Shown: positions 51,401-60,394, counted from the first letter of the stretch. The stretch is 64,000 bases of DNA from DATDAW01 sp036525185 (GCA_036525185.1 DATDAW010000015.1:1-64000); one strand, 5' to 3'. Notes: generated from the sequence alone by a model not told the origin. Made by a program: numbers and translations.

Positions 51401-51829
51401 CAGATTCAGGAAATGGAATTCATGTTGCCGTTGCGGACTCTGACGGTTGAGAAATTGCGAGCGGCTTGTAAAGGGGCGGCAGCGCCGATCGATTGGGATC
51501 GGCTGAGTTTTCCGGGCGTCCGCGGGATGCTAAAGGGCTACATCGACTTGGTTATCCGGCATCGGGGAAAATTCTACCTGGTGGATTGGAAGTCGAATTT
51601 GCTGTCGGGATACGATTCGGAAAATATTTTAAGTGCCATGAAACGGGGGCATTACGGGCTGCAATACTTGCTCTATTGCGTGGCCTTGCGGCGTCAACTC
51701 AGCGAGCGAATTTCAGGCTTCAACTGGGATCGCGATTTTGGCGGGGTTCGCTATGTTTTCTTACGGGGCGGTATGTTCGGCGATAAGCCATCTGGAGCTT
51801 TAATTGAAAGACTGAGCGCACTCTTTTGA
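48479..51829 (+). CDS. recB: Exodeoxyribonuclease V beta subunit (helicase-nuclease)
   Basis: 1116-residue 3'-5' helicase and nuclease. Walker A EASAGTGKTFTL is at residues 19-30, motif II IDEFQDTDPVQ near 370, motif VI VAVTRAKQRCYV near 790-800. The C-terminal nuclease domain keeps its catalytic set: GYIDL, DWKSN (Asp1036, Lys1038) and GLQYLLYCVAL. GTG start overlaps the recC stop. Its stop overlaps the recD ATG (TGATG), so all three subunits are translationally coupled. Confidence 0.96.
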   Translation: MTSFDLVHTPIEPGRTLIEASAGTGKTFTLTAVFARLMIEHGLDIDEILVCTFTEAATAELRERLRAMLVEAVGALHGRPPQEFGFLEGMIKRERLGAGTLVSKLERALRNIDQAAIFTIHGFCQRLLQDRSFESGNSLQTSVLVDDSDVRRETVQDFWRRHAYSSDQLYSRLLLTGHPVPESLSKFINGVFRYPEIQFERQGAPASAVAAFETWRTEFEQARAQWASCAKEVENLLTADFRWGNQGFSKPEAIRKLLKSVDEAFHGGDLRIFEEIGTSQIEAHINQKRKLPPPRHAFFDQCDRLAASMDDYFEALGIEAVTEIREEMVERKRKRRLIGFSDMLEGVDRALNDVSAFERASLRGKWRAVLIDEFQDTDPVQDRIFRRLFDPQIHWIFLIGDPKQAIYGFRGADLETYLKTAEVCDRQYSLGTNRRSEKRLVEAVNALFSVSDNPFEHEKITFRPATPWNESPRPALTIDDMQPRPLVLWTESSEAIHNGDVSETILCETVALESKRLLEKATVDERRLRLNEIAVLTGTNSEAVNVQKAFQRLGIPAVVQSGRSIFQSAEAEAVSRLLAAVLEPRRGPLWRAALATSLFGTHATEIAALDDDTSAATWAERFQEWHVLWRKRGFSQMFSSVLDIGRTRERLSAERNGERALTNFLHLAELLHGSELSEKRSPGNLLRWLDKQLAEPAGGEDAEAYEQRLETESEAVQVMTVHRSKGLEFPVVFVPFAWRRLRKRSSDEPLIYHDKTHGLRSWIHRRNREVVKERAIAEELCEKLRLLYVAVTRAKQRCYVTCHPGVKNLPKDSAIYRLLGDNAAQRLKNCSFISVEPLPDVTKGPLILTEAGGKNLAARTFLGKIRRDWGVASFTGLSHALASEEPDRDEPVPLVTPEVGELPGGTNVGTCLHEVLEKIDFQYEMAWPEIVRKALRRSHLDRSGTEGIVLEMLQRIAQMPLDRRVTLDRVPKEDQIQEMEFMLPLRTLTVEKLRAACKGAAAPIDWDRLSFPGVRGMLKGYIDLVIRHRGKFYLVDWKSNLLSGYDSENILSAMKRGHYGLQYLLYCVALRRQLSERISGFNWDRDFGGVRYVFLRGGMFGDKPSGALIERLSALF

Positions 51830-53454
51830 TGAATCCGTTGCCTGAAGAAACGCTTGCGCGACATCTGGGCGAGTTGCTCGGGCAATTGGGGGCTATCCTT
51901 TCGCCGGAATTAACGGTTGCTCTGGAGGCGGTTTGCGGAGCAGCTTCGCGTGGAGATCTATGTGTAAAAGTGACTGAAAATGAGCAGATTGCGGCATTGC
52001 TGGGTTCTGGAGTCGTTGGGAGAGCAGGGGAGTTTAAGCCGCTGATTTTGGATGGTGTGCGCCTGTATTTGCATCGGCTGTGGTCGTACGAAAAGGCGGC
52101 GGGCGACGCAGTCGCGAGTCGATTGGGCGAGGCCCCGCCCGTGGACGAGGCCCGATTGGCACAAGGGCTGGATCGCTTTTTTGGGGATGACACGGGAGAT
52201 CTGCAACGTCGAGCTGCGGAAATGGCTGTCCGTCAGCGGCTCGCCATCATCACGGGCGGTCCGGGAACCGGAAAGACGCGCACGATCCTCGCGATTTTGA
52301 TGCTTTTGATGGGCCAATCGCTCGAAAAACCGCCGCGTCTAGCGCTGGTTGCGCCGACCGGAAAAGCGGCGGCGCGTATGCGGGAGTCGATTGCGCGGGT
52401 TTTCGCGGAACTTGCGCTTCCTGAGGAACTGGCGTCGCAAATTCCCACGAATGCGCAGACGATTCACCGGTTATTACGGGATGCCAGCCGGGTCGATTTT
52501 CTGCCGCTGGATGGGGTCATTGTCGATGAGGCCTCGATGGTGGATGTTGGTCTGCTGAGCCGGCTGGTGCGGGTTTTGCCAGAATCGGCGCGGCTCATTT
52601 TGATCGGTGACCGGAGCCAGTTGGCTTCGGTCGAAGCTGGAGCGGTTCTGGGGGACTTGTGTGGTTCTATCACCGGCAACGCTCCGATTGCGCGACACAT
52701 TGTCGAGCTTCGAAAGAGTCGTCGCTTCAAGGAAGATAGCGGCATCCTGGCGTTGAGCGATGCGGTGAAAGCTGGGGATGCGGACGCAGCATTGGGGATT
52801 TTGGAAGACGAGAAATTTCCGGATGTGGCAGCGGAACTGCCGTCCAAAGTCAGCGATTTACTGCGCGAAAAAGCGGTGCGGCACTTTCGGGAAGTATATG
52901 CCAGCGACGACGTTGTGACGGCGCTTAAGAAATTGGACCGGTTTCGTGTTTTGTGCGCCGTGCGACAGGGGAGCTTTGGGGTGGAGCGTGTGAACTTAGC
53001 GATGGAGGCGCTGCTGGATGTGGATGGCGAGTGGTTTCATGGGCGCCCGATTTTGGTCACGGAAAACGACTATTCATTGAATCTCTTCAACGGTGAGACG
53101 GGTATCGTGTGGCGCGATGCTACGGTGGGAAGGGAATTGCGGGTCTTTTTTCCAGGGGAAACGGACGGAAGCGTGCGACGCTTTTTGCCGTCAAGCTTGC
53201 CTCCGCATGAAACGGCGTTTGCCATGACCGTTCATCGGAGTCAGGGATCGGAGTTTGACGAAGTGCTGACAATATTGCCGCCGAAGGATACGCCGCTTCT
53301 GACGCGTGAACTCCTTTACACGGCAATCACGCGGGCCAAAACGCGGGTGACGCTGGCAGCGGCGCCGGCTGTTTTGCGGCTGGCGATCGAGCGCAGGGTC
53401 GAGCGGATGTCGGGATTGCGCGATCGCTTTTGGAAATCAGACGATGCACCGTGA
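51829..53454 (+). CDS. recD: Exodeoxyribonuclease V alpha subunit (5'-3' helicase)
   Basis: 541-residue RecD helicase. Walker A ITGGPGTGKTRTI lies near residues 140-152, motif II VDEASMVD near 230, the Superfamily-1B signature MTVHRSQGSEFDEV near 465, and LLYTAITRAKTRVTL near the end. Shorter than E. coli RecD (608) at the N terminus. ATG at 51829 overlaps the recB stop. The stop at 53454 abuts a sequence of different composition in the same reading frame. Confidence 0.95.
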   Translation: MNPLPEETLARHLGELLGQLGAILSPELTVALEAVCGAASRGDLCVKVTENEQIAALLGSGVVGRAGEFKPLILDGVRLYLHRLWSYEKAAGDAVASRLGEAPPVDEARLAQGLDRFFGDDTGDLQRRAAEMAVRQRLAIITGGPGTGKTRTILAILMLLMGQSLEKPPRLALVAPTGKAAARMRESIARVFAELALPEELASQIPTNAQTIHRLLRDASRVDFLPLDGVIVDEASMVDVGLLSRLVRVLPESARLILIGDRSQLASVEAGAVLGDLCGSITGNAPIARHIVELRKSRRFKEDSGILALSDAVKAGDADAALGILEDEKFPDVAAELPSKVSDLLREKAVRHFREVYASDDVVTALKKLDRFRVLCAVRQGSFGVERVNLAMEALLDVDGEWFHGRPILVTENDYSLNLFNGETGIVWRDATVGRELRVFFPGETDGSVRRFLPSSLPPHETAFAMTVHRSQGSEFDEVLTILPPKDTPLLTRELLYTAITRAKTRVTLAAAPAVLRLAIERRVERMSGLRDRFWKSDDAP

Positions 53455-53880
53455 TACGTTGGGAAGACGATCTTCGCAGGCGTCACGATGGAAGCGCTGC
53501 TCACCCAGCGCGTCGCCATCGGCGCGCAGCTCCGCGAACTCATCGCGCCGCGGGCCGAAGCGGTCGGTGTGCAAGTGCACGCCGCCGAGGTGCGCGACGT
53601 GATGCTGCCTGGCGAACTGCGCAAGGCTTTCAGCGAAGTGTTCAAGGCGAAGCAGGAAGGCAAGGCCGCGCTCGAACGCGCCCGCGGCGAGTCCGCTGCC
53701 CTGCGCAACCTCGCCAATGCGGCGCGCCGCCAGCCGGCGCTCGCGACACTCCGCTTCCTGCAGATGCTCGAAGCATCCGATGCAGGCCAGACGCTCGTGA
53801 TGAACGACCTCTCGGCCCTGCTCCCATCGCTCAGCTCGCGGGGTGCCAAACCAACCGCAACGGAGCCGGAAGAAACGTGA
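53455..53880 (+). pseudogene. C-terminal fragment of a slipin/band-7 (SPFH) protein
   Basis: Starting right after the recD stop, in the same frame and with no gap, the sequence encodes the second half of a slipin: ALLTQRVAIGAQLRELIAPR, then VQVHAAEVRDVMLPGELRKA and AALERARGESAALRNLANAARRQ and LPSLSSRGAKP, ending at TGA 53880. The N-terminal anchor and first half of the SPFH domain are absent. An ATG at 53488 could yield about 130 residues, but function is unlikely. Codon use is clearly more G+C-rich than in recBCD, so it looks acquired or joined from elsewhere. Confidence 0.75.
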
Positions 53881-53978
53881 ACCAAAGACCAGGAGGGGGA
53901 AATGCGTGGCGTGTGAGCGCCTTCCGTTGAAGGTCGCGAAGCGCGTCTCTCATGGCCGCAGGAGCGGCAAACGCAAGG

Positions 53979-54005
53979 CCCCGGCGGGGTTTTTTCCCGC
54001 CGGGG
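53979..54005. terminator. Strong G+C-rich hairpin
   Basis: CCCCGGCGGG (53979-53988) pairs perfectly with CCCGCCGGGG (53996-54005) around a 7-base loop GTTTTTT. The T-run sits in the loop, not after the stem, so intrinsic termination is not certain. It lies at the end of the G+C-rich islet that holds the slipin fragment, and 70 bases past it ordinary composition resumes. About 100 bases between 53881 and 53978 show no gene. Confidence 0.5.
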
Positions 54006-54074
54006 TGATGTGCGCGAACTGCGCTCTCGCGCACGTATTTTCAATTCCTGCTTCTAGCGGTAAATGCTGTCAGC

Positions 54075-55232
54075 TTATTTTGTTTCCCGCTCCAGTATTT
54101 CCAGAATCCGGGCGACTTCCGCCTCAGTGTTGTAAAAGTGCGGGCTCAAACGGATGTATTCATTTCCGGCACGGTCGAAACGATGGGAGACGGACACCTT
54201 TTCCTTCGTGAATGCTTCGACAAGCGCTTTCGTCGGTTGTCGCGGATGGTGGAAGGTGAGAATCCCGCTTTGGTTTTGCGGGTCTCGAGGACTGATGATT
54301 CGGCTGCCGAGATCTTCGAGCCCGGCGGAAAGAAGATTGCGAATTTCCAGAATGCGGGCGGCAATGGTTTCGATTCCGTATCCAAGCAACATGTCGATCG
54401 CGGAGCGCATACCGAAGATGGCGGGAATGTTCAGGACGCCGGGCTCGTAGCGCCGGGCAGAGTCTGTGAAGCGGATCTCGGTCTGTGTGATGAATTGAGG
54501 GGCGAGAACGTTCCATGCACCCAGCAGGGTGGGGCGCAAGCGTTCGAAGTGCTCGCGCTTTATGTAAACGATGCCGGCGGCCATGGGACCAAGAAGCCAT
54601 TTGTGCGCGTCGGCGCTCAGGAAATCGACGTGCTCGACCGTCGTCGGGAAGGCGCCGAGCGTTTGAATGGCATCGAGGGAAAACAGAATGCCCTTTTCGT
54701 GGAGGAGTTGCCCGATGGCGGCGTGATCGATGCGGTATCCGGCCAGGAAGTTGCACGATGCCAGTGCGACCAGGCGCGTGTGAGAAGTGAGCGAACGTTC
54801 CACGATTTCCGGGGTGATTTCGCCGGGATTTTTGTTTTCCAGGAAGCGAACGGTGACTCCACGACGGCGGAGTTCGAGCCATGGATAAACGTTGGCCGGG
54901 TAATCGTCGAGATAGCACAAGACTTCATCGCCAGGACGCCAGTCGAGCCCGTTTGCGAAAAGACTGAGGCCAAGAGATGTGGGGCCCAGAAGCGCGATTT
55001 CATCGGGACGAGCGTTCAGGAGCGTCGCGGCGGATTTGCGTGTGAGGGCAATTTCACGGAGGTAATCGTCCGGCGTCGAGATCGTGCGGGTCGTTTTGAT
55101 CGTATGGGCGATTATTGTATCCGCGACGCATTGCGGGAGAGCTGTTACGCCGGCATGCGAGAAATAAATTGTGTCAGAACAGATTGGAAAAGCGGCCTGG
55201 CGTGCGGATTCATCGGGAAAAAGATTGGGCAT
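54075..55232 (-). CDS. Class V aminotransferase-fold PLP enzyme (cysteine-desulfurase-like)
   Basis: 385 residues. The PLP Lys is in FLSADAHKWLLGP (about residue 210), GPTSLGLSLFANG contributes to cofactor phosphate binding, and SFHHPRQPTK-like strand (SGILTFHHP) precedes a small C-terminal domain. Resembles SufS/CsdA-like and isopenicillin-N-epimerase-like enzymes, but the active-site Cys loop of desulfurases is not evident, so substrate is open. ATG at 55232 is preferred over an in-frame TTG at 55256. No sulfur or Fe-S genes adjoin it. Confidence 0.85.
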   Translation of the reverse strand: MPNLFPDESARQAAFPICSDTIYFSHAGVTALPQCVADTIIAHTIKTTRTISTPDDYLREIALTRKSAATLLNARPDEIALLGPTSLGLSLFANGLDWRPGDEVLCYLDDYPANVYPWLELRRRGVTVRFLENKNPGEITPEIVERSLTSHTRLVALASCNFLAGYRIDHAAIGQLLHEKGILFSLDAIQTLGAFPTTVEHVDFLSADAHKWLLGPMAAGIVYIKREHFERLRPTLLGAWNVLAPQFITQTEIRFTDSARRYEPGVLNIPAIFGMRSAIDMLLGYGIETIAARILEIRNLLSAGLEDLGSRIISPRDPQNQSGILTFHHPRQPTKALVEAFTKEKVSVSHRFDRAGNEYIRLSPHFYNTEAEVARILEILERETK

Positions 55233-55280
55233 TAAGTGGCAAATTAGAGAGGCCAATGCGGCAACGGCAAATCACAAAAG

Positions 55281-55306
55281 CAAAAAGGCGCGGTTGCAAC
55301 CGCGCC
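55281..55306 (-). terminator. Intrinsic terminator of the UDP-glucose dehydrogenase gene
   Basis: A perfect 20-base palindrome with arms GGCGCGGTTG / CAACCGCGCC (55287-55306) is followed, on the minus strand, by TTTTTG (55281-55286). It lies 33 bases downstream of the dehydrogenase stop and upstream of the aminotransferase gene start, so these two genes are separately transcribed. Confidence 0.82.
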
Positions 55307-55338
55307 TCTTTCACAATTGGAAACCAGCAGTTGGGTGT

Positions 55339-56643
55339 TTAGCGGCCGATGCTGTGGTACGTAAAGCCCAGTTCGCGCATCGTTTCCGGATCAAAGAGAT
55401 TGCGTCCGTCGAAGATGAGCGGGGTATGCATTTTAGCTTTCACCGCATCGAAATCGACGTTGAGGAATTCCTTCCATTCCGTTGCGAGGATGAGCGCCTC
55501 GGCGTCCACCACCGCGGCGAGCGGCGACGGAGCGATGGTGACTTTCGCTGGATCGATGAGTTTCCATTCGACGGCTTTTTCGGCGCCTTTGGGATCGTAG
55601 GCGGTCACCTGCGCGCCTTCGGCGACGAGCTTGTTGATCAGCTCAATCGGGACAGAGCTGCGAACGTCGTCCGTATCGGGTTTGAAGGTCATGCCCCAGA
55701 CGGCGATTTTCTTGTCCTTCAGCACCCAGAGAGCGCTTCGGACTTTGTCCAGGAATCGAGTGAGCTGGGTGGCGTTGATGCGTTCGACTTCCTCGAGGAG
55801 GGTGAACGGGACGCCGAGCTGCTTCGAGATCGCGATGAAGGCTTTGACGTCCTTCGGAAAACAGCTGCCGCCATAGCCGAGACCGGCGTTGAGGAAGTTG
55901 CGTCCGATGCGTTTGTCGGTGCCGATGCCGTCAGCAACCATCTCGACATCCGCGCCGGAAGCTTCGCAGATAGCGGAAATGGCGTTGATGTAGCTGATTT
56001 TGAGCGAGAGAAAGCTGTTGGCTGCGTGTTTGATCAGTTCAGCGCTGGCGATATCCGTAACCAAAATTGGCGCCTGGAACGGCTCATAAACCTGTTTCAT
56101 GAGGTCCGTTGCGCGCTGGTCGCCGCTACCGATGACGACACGGTCGGGATTCATCAAATCTGGCACGGCGCAGCCTTCGCGGAGGAATTCCGGATTCGAG
56201 ACGACCGCGAAGTCGGACGTTTTGTTATAGCGTTTGATGGTATCAGCCACTTTTTCGCCGGTTTTGACAGGAACGGTCGATTTGTCGACAACGACGCGAA
56301 ACTGGCCGGGTTTCAGGACGCCTGCGATCTCCCGGGCGACGCGTTCGATGAAAGTAAGATCCACGCTACCGTCAACTTGTGGCGGCGTTGGCACGGCGAT
56401 GAAGACGACCTGCGAATTATCTACGCCATCTTCGATGGAATTTGTAAAACGGAGACGCTTTGCAGCGACGTTGCGAGTCACCAATTCTTCGAGGCCGGGT
56501 TCGTAGATTGGAATTTTGCCGGCCTGCAGCATATCCACTTTGCGTTGATCGTTATCCACACAGACGACGCGATGACCGACTTCAGCGAAGCAGGCACCTG
56601 AGACGAGGCCGACGTAACCAGAACCAATGATGCAGAGATCCAT
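55339..56643 (-). CDS. ugd: UDP-glucose 6-dehydrogenase
   Basis: 434-residue NAD-dependent dehydrogenase oxidising UDP-glucose to UDP-glucuronate for envelope polysaccharides. NAD motif IIGSGYVGLVSG (residues 5-16), IYEPGLEELV, and the catalytic Cys in GYGGSCFPKDVKAF (about 260) are intact; the C-terminal WGMTFKPDTDDVRSS domain is present. GDP-mannose dehydrogenase is the alternative, but the sequence around the active site fits Ugd/TuaD better. Own terminator downstream. Confidence 0.95.
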   Translation of the reverse strand: MDLCIIGSGYVGLVSGACFAEVGHRVVCVDNDQRKVDMLQAGKIPIYEPGLEELVTRNVAAKRLRFTNSIEDGVDNSQVVFIAVPTPPQVDGSVDLTFIERVAREIAGVLKPGQFRVVVDKSTVPVKTGEKVADTIKRYNKTSDFAVVSNPEFLREGCAVPDLMNPDRVVIGSGDQRATDLMKQVYEPFQAPILVTDIASAELIKHAANSFLSLKISYINAISAICEASGADVEMVADGIGTDKRIGRNFLNAGLGYGGSCFPKDVKAFIAISKQLGVPFTLLEEVERINATQLTRFLDKVRSALWVLKDKKIAVWGMTFKPDTDDVRSSVPIELINKLVAEGAQVTAYDPKGAEKAVEWKLIDPAKVTIAPSPLAAVVDAEALILATEWKEFLNVDFDAVKAKMHTPLIFDGRNLFDPETMRELGFTYHSIGR

Positions 56644-56742
56644 GTTTGTTTTAAGTTTGGTGGTGTGTTGTTTGGTGCGTTTTTTGTAAGTTCAGCGGAA
56701 GGTTGTTAAAGCACTGACCGATTGTGTCTGTCGATGCAATTC

Positions 56743-58992
56743 CTAATTGCTTCCCTGTCCGGACGCGCTCGGATCGAAGTTTAGGTTGAGATCGAGGTTT
56801 GGCACATCTTTTAATGTCAAGCTGAGATAAAAACCAAATTCTTGATGTGTGCCACCGTTGTCTCGGATGATCGCGGAGACCGTGGCGACCCATGCGGTGA
56901 GGTCGCGGTGGACGGAGTAACGCTGGCTCTGCCATGTGGAATCCTCAAATTCATATTCTTCGGCTGCACTGACGGCCCAGTTTTCGTCAATCTGATAATA
57001 CACACCCAAATTGACTAGGCTGCTGTCCTGGATTCCAGGATTGTTTTCGATGTAGCGATGGCTAACGGTGAAAGAGAGATCCCTGGATGTCATGAAAGCG
57101 AGGCTTGAGTTCACCTCCGTAAAGCCCTCGTCGAAAACGGGAAATTGGGAATCCAACGTAAAAGTCACCCATGGCACGGGCCAGAAACGGAAGCGATTGA
57201 AAAGATTGGAGTAATCCGTGGGGTCGTACGGGTTGTCGTAATTGATGTTGAAATAGGTATCCAGTTCCATCCAGACGAGGGTCTGGTCGTCGCGTTTGGT
57301 GAGTAATCGATTGCGGAGGCCGAGGCGCAGAATGGTTGCCTGCTCGATGGAGTCAAGCGCAATGAATTCCGGAAACTCGAACATTGGGAGCTGCGTGGAA
57401 GGGATGAAAGTATCGATCTGATAAAGTTCCTGGGTCGTCAAAGACGGCTCTGAGGTGTAAGAGAGATTTGTGTACGGTTGGATGACGTGTTTCAGCCCGT
57501 CGAGACCGAGAAAACGCGATTGAACATTGTTCCATGCGCGCGAGAGCTTGAACGATGCCTCCAGGCCAAGGTCGTAAACGGTCCTCCAGCCCGGATCGTT
57601 GTCGGTCGTCGGATCAGAAAAGGAAGAGTTGGTCCGGTCGTAATAAGTTGCTCGGAAACCGGCGCGTGGAACGATGGAAAGCCAGCCGAAATACGTATTT
57701 GCAAAGCTCAGCTGATGAAACGTGTCGAAGCGTCCGGTCTCCAATTTCTCAAGTCCGCTGGTGTCCGCAAACGCTTCAGCGAGATACCCGCCGCTGGTGG
57801 ATCCTTCGTAGAAAATTGGCAGACCGAAAAGTGGCGTTCGGGTGATGTCGAGCGACACATCGGGCAAACGCTCGACGGTTTCCTGAAATTGGTTTAGCTG
57901 TGCCCGGGCGAGCCCGGTGAGCGTCCAGTTTTCTGCCCGATACACGGTCGAAAACACGTTGTCCGGCTGTGGGTTCAGCGAATTTTCAACCGGATAAAAG
58001 TCTTCCAAAAAGAGACTGTCGCTGAGAATCGTGCTGTCGACCATTGCCGACCAGTCCTCCGTCAAATACATCTTGGATTTCCAACTCAACCGGTAACGGT
58101 CTGTCGGAACGGGAGGACGCGAAAGCGAGGTGGTATTGGTGTCGGTGGCGCTGTCGCTGAGGAAATATGTGACGATTTGTCCCCAACTTTTTGTGTCGCC
58201 CTTGCCAAACGTATAATTCAAATCGAGACCTGCCGCAGGGCCACGATCGAAGCGGTAATCCAAGTGGGCCGTTCCCGTCATCCAATCCGTAATCGGGAAG
58301 GTGTACGTGCTCAACACGAAAACGCCCCATTTGCTCGAGTAACCCGGCATGATCAGGAACGAATTCGTTTCGTCCAGCGATTGGTACAGGTACGGGAGCC
58401 AGAAAAGCGGAGTCTGGCCCACGAAAAGCGTCACATTGCTGAACACGATCCGGTCATCCGGATAAATGCGCACCGTCCTCGCGCGGATACGGAAATCGGG
58501 TTTGGAAGAGTCGTGCGTAGTAAAGAAGCCATTCTTCACGCCGTAACCGCCAGGAATCGTATACAGGTTTTCGCCTTGGAAACGATACGGAAGCGACGCG
58601 CCGAGGAAATCGGAAGCGCGCAGGTTCTTGGTGTCCAAGTTGTAGAGTGCGCTTTCACCGCTGAATACGAGTGCTCCCTGGTAAATCTTCACGTGACCTT
58701 TGAGCAGGACGTCCTTCGTATCGGGATTGTATTGGGCGTAATCGCAGTAAATTGTAGAATCTTTACTATAAATAATGACGTTCCCCTCGGCGATTCCGAC
58801 GCCTCCCTCAAATCGAAAATCCGAATCGGAAGTAATCTCGACCGGCGCGTCGGCCACCTTTGGCGTCTGGCCTAGGGACGAAGACGCCAGCAAGAACGCC
58901 TCTAGGGCCAAAGCAGCAAAGCATGGGAACCATGTCGGAAATCTCACAATAAGGAAGGAAGGCGGAACATGGGACAAAGTTCCTGCGGGCAT
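56743..58992 (-). CDS. lptD: LPS-assembly protein LptD
   Basis: About 749 residues. A signal peptide (FPTWFPCFAALALEAFLLASS) is followed by an OstA-like beta-jellyroll (about 45-150; FRFEGGVGIAEGNVIIYSKD, YDLKGHVKIYQG-like) and a large beta-barrel ending in a poor C-terminal strand. LptD inserts lipopolysaccharide into the outer leaflet; its presence shows a true LPS-bearing outer membrane. The start is uncertain: ATG 58992 or GTG 58947, both without a clear ribosome-binding site. Divergent from the PFK gene. Confidence 0.9.
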   Translation of the reverse strand: MPAGTLSHVPPSFLIVRFPTWFPCFAALALEAFLLASSSLGQTPKVADAPVEITSDSDFRFEGGVGIAEGNVIIYSKDSTIYCDYAQYNPDTKDVLLKGHVKIYQGALVFSGESALYNLDTKNLRASDFLGASLPYRFQGENLYTIPGGYGVKNGFFTTHDSSKPDFRIRARTVRIYPDDRIVFSNVTLFVGQTPLFWLPYLYQSLDETNSFLIMPGYSSKWGVFVLSTYTFPITDWMTGTAHLDYRFDRGPAAGLDLNYTFGKGDTKSWGQIVTYFLSDSATDTNTTSLSRPPVPTDRYRLSWKSKMYLTEDWSAMVDSTILSDSLFLEDFYPVENSLNPQPDNVFSTVYRAENWTLTGLARAQLNQFQETVERLPDVSLDITRTPLFGLPIFYEGSTSGGYLAEAFADTSGLEKLETGRFDTFHQLSFANTYFGWLSIVPRAGFRATYYDRTNSSFSDPTTDNDPGWRTVYDLGLEASFKLSRAWNNVQSRFLGLDGLKHVIQPYTNLSYTSEPSLTTQELYQIDTFIPSTQLPMFEFPEFIALDSIEQATILRLGLRNRLLTKRDDQTLVWMELDTYFNINYDNPYDPTDYSNLFNRFRFWPVPWVTFTLDSQFPVFDEGFTEVNSSLAFMTSRDLSFTVSHRYIENNPGIQDSSLVNLGVYYQIDENWAVSAAEEYEFEDSTWQSQRYSVHRDLTAWVATVSAIIRDNGGTHQEFGFYLSLTLKDVPNLDLNLNFDPSASGQGSN

Positions 58993-59093
58993 TGCAAGGC
59001 AATAGGTGCGTGGAATTCTCGGAACATAACAATCCGACGACAACACTCAAAAATGGTGGTCATTTCGCCGCATTTGAGGCACAACGCCCAGGA

Positions 59094-60383
59094 ATGGAAA
59101 CGACAATCAAATCGCATGGTCCTGGAGAGTTTCTTTCACCCCTCCACCATCTAGGCGGCACCTTTAAAACGGACACGGATCGGGTTCTTTACGATCACAA
59201 ACTGGCTGCGCTTAACGAGATTATCGGTTCCGGAAAGGAGCCTGTGACCTTCGAAGTCGCAGGCCCGCGTGAAAAGCTTTATTTCAACGCGCCAAAAGTC
59301 ACCGCTGGCATTGTTACCTGCGGCGGGCTTTGTCCTGGCATTAACGATATTATTCGCGGCGTCGTCATGCAGCTTTACAATCACTATGGCGTCACTCGTG
59401 TTTACGGTTTTCGATACGGATACGAAGGGCTCGTCCCAAAATACGGTCACACACCGCTCGTTTTACGGCCGGATTCTGTCGCCACCATTCATCGCTTCGG
59501 CGGCAGCATTTTGGGTATGTCGCGTGGACCCCAGAATATTGGCGAAATGGTGGATCACCTGGAGGAAATGAATGTCGACATGCTCTTCGTCATCGGCGGC
59601 GATGGAACGCTCCGCGGTGCGGGCGAAATCGCTGCCGAAACCGAGCGGCGCGGGCTGAAAAAAGCCATCATCGGCATTCCGAAAACGATCGACAACGACA
59701 TCATGTACCTCGACAAGAGTTTCGGCTTCGAGACCGCGTTTGCCGAAGCGGTGCAGGCAGTCAATTGCGCCCATACCGAGTCGATGGGTGCAATGAACGG
59801 TGTCGGCCTTGTCAAGCTGATGGGGCGTGATTCGGGTTTTATCGCCTGCTTTGCGGCTCTTGCGGGGAATCAGGTCGATTACGTGCTGATTCCTGAGGTG
59901 CCTTTCCAGCTGGATGGGCAGCGCGGACTGCTCGAATCGCTGCGTTACCGACTGGCAAAACGCAAACAGGCCGTCATTGTCGTCGCGGAAGGCGCTGGCC
60001 AGGATCTGTTGAAAGCCGAAGACGGCGTCGATGCGAGCGGCAACAAACGATACGGGGACGTCGGCTTTTTTCTCAAGGACCGGATCGCAGCGTTTTTCAA
60101 AGAGCGCCGGACGGAGTTGAATCTTAAATACATCGACCCGAGTTACACCATTCGTAGCGTCCCGGCCAACCCTCAGGACAACGTGTACTGTTCCCAGCTG
60201 GCGCAGCACTCCGTTCACGCGGCAATGGCCGGCAAGACCAGCATGCTCGTGGGCCGTTGGCATGGAACGTTTGTCAACCTGCCGCTGTCGCTGGTTACGC
60301 ACGGTCGTCGCAAGGTCAGTCCCCAAGGCGGACTCTGGCACGCTGTCCTCGAATCGACAGGGCAACCGACCCGGCTGTATTAG
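59094..60383 (+). CDS. pfkA: 6-phosphofructokinase, long trypanosome/plant-like type
   Basis: 429-residue PFK with a roughly 75-residue N-terminal extension. CGGLCPGINDIIRG, the phosphate loop VIGGDGTLRGAGEI (Gly after GGD indicates ATP rather than PPi use), the catalytic PKTIDNDI, GLVKLMGRDSGFIA and the HRFGGSILGMSRG segment match the clade X/trypanosomal-plant ATP-PFK group. ATG at 59094 was chosen since the frame upstream lies in the lptD promoter region. ATP dependence is inferred from the motif. Confidence 0.94.
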   Translation: METTIKSHGPGEFLSPLHHLGGTFKTDTDRVLYDHKLAALNEIIGSGKEPVTFEVAGPREKLYFNAPKVTAGIVTCGGLCPGINDIIRGVVMQLYNHYGVTRVYGFRYGYEGLVPKYGHTPLVLRPDSVATIHRFGGSILGMSRGPQNIGEMVDHLEEMNVDMLFVIGGDGTLRGAGEIAAETERRGLKKAIIGIPKTIDNDIMYLDKSFGFETAFAEAVQAVNCAHTESMGAMNGVGLVKLMGRDSGFIACFAALAGNQVDYVLIPEVPFQLDGQRGLLESLRYRLAKRKQAVIVVAEGAGQDLLKAEDGVDASGNKRYGDVGFFLKDRIAAFFKERRTELNLKYIDPSYTIRSVPANPQDNVYCSQLAQHSVHAAMAGKTSMLVGRWHGTFVNLPLSLVTHGRRKVSPQGGLWHAVLESTGQPTRLY

Positions 60384-60394
60384 ATTGGAGATCC

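Noticed and set aside
53316..54044. Minus-strand frame of about 242 codons over the G+C-rich islet.
   Set aside because: Ser/Arg-rich shadow caused by high G+C; the plus strand carries the slipin homology.
54138..56601. Two long plus-strand frames opposite the aminotransferase and UDP-glucose dehydrogenase genes.
   Set aside because: They mirror conserved minus-strand genes with all key motifs; composition (Asp/Phe/Arg-rich) is that of antisense shadows.
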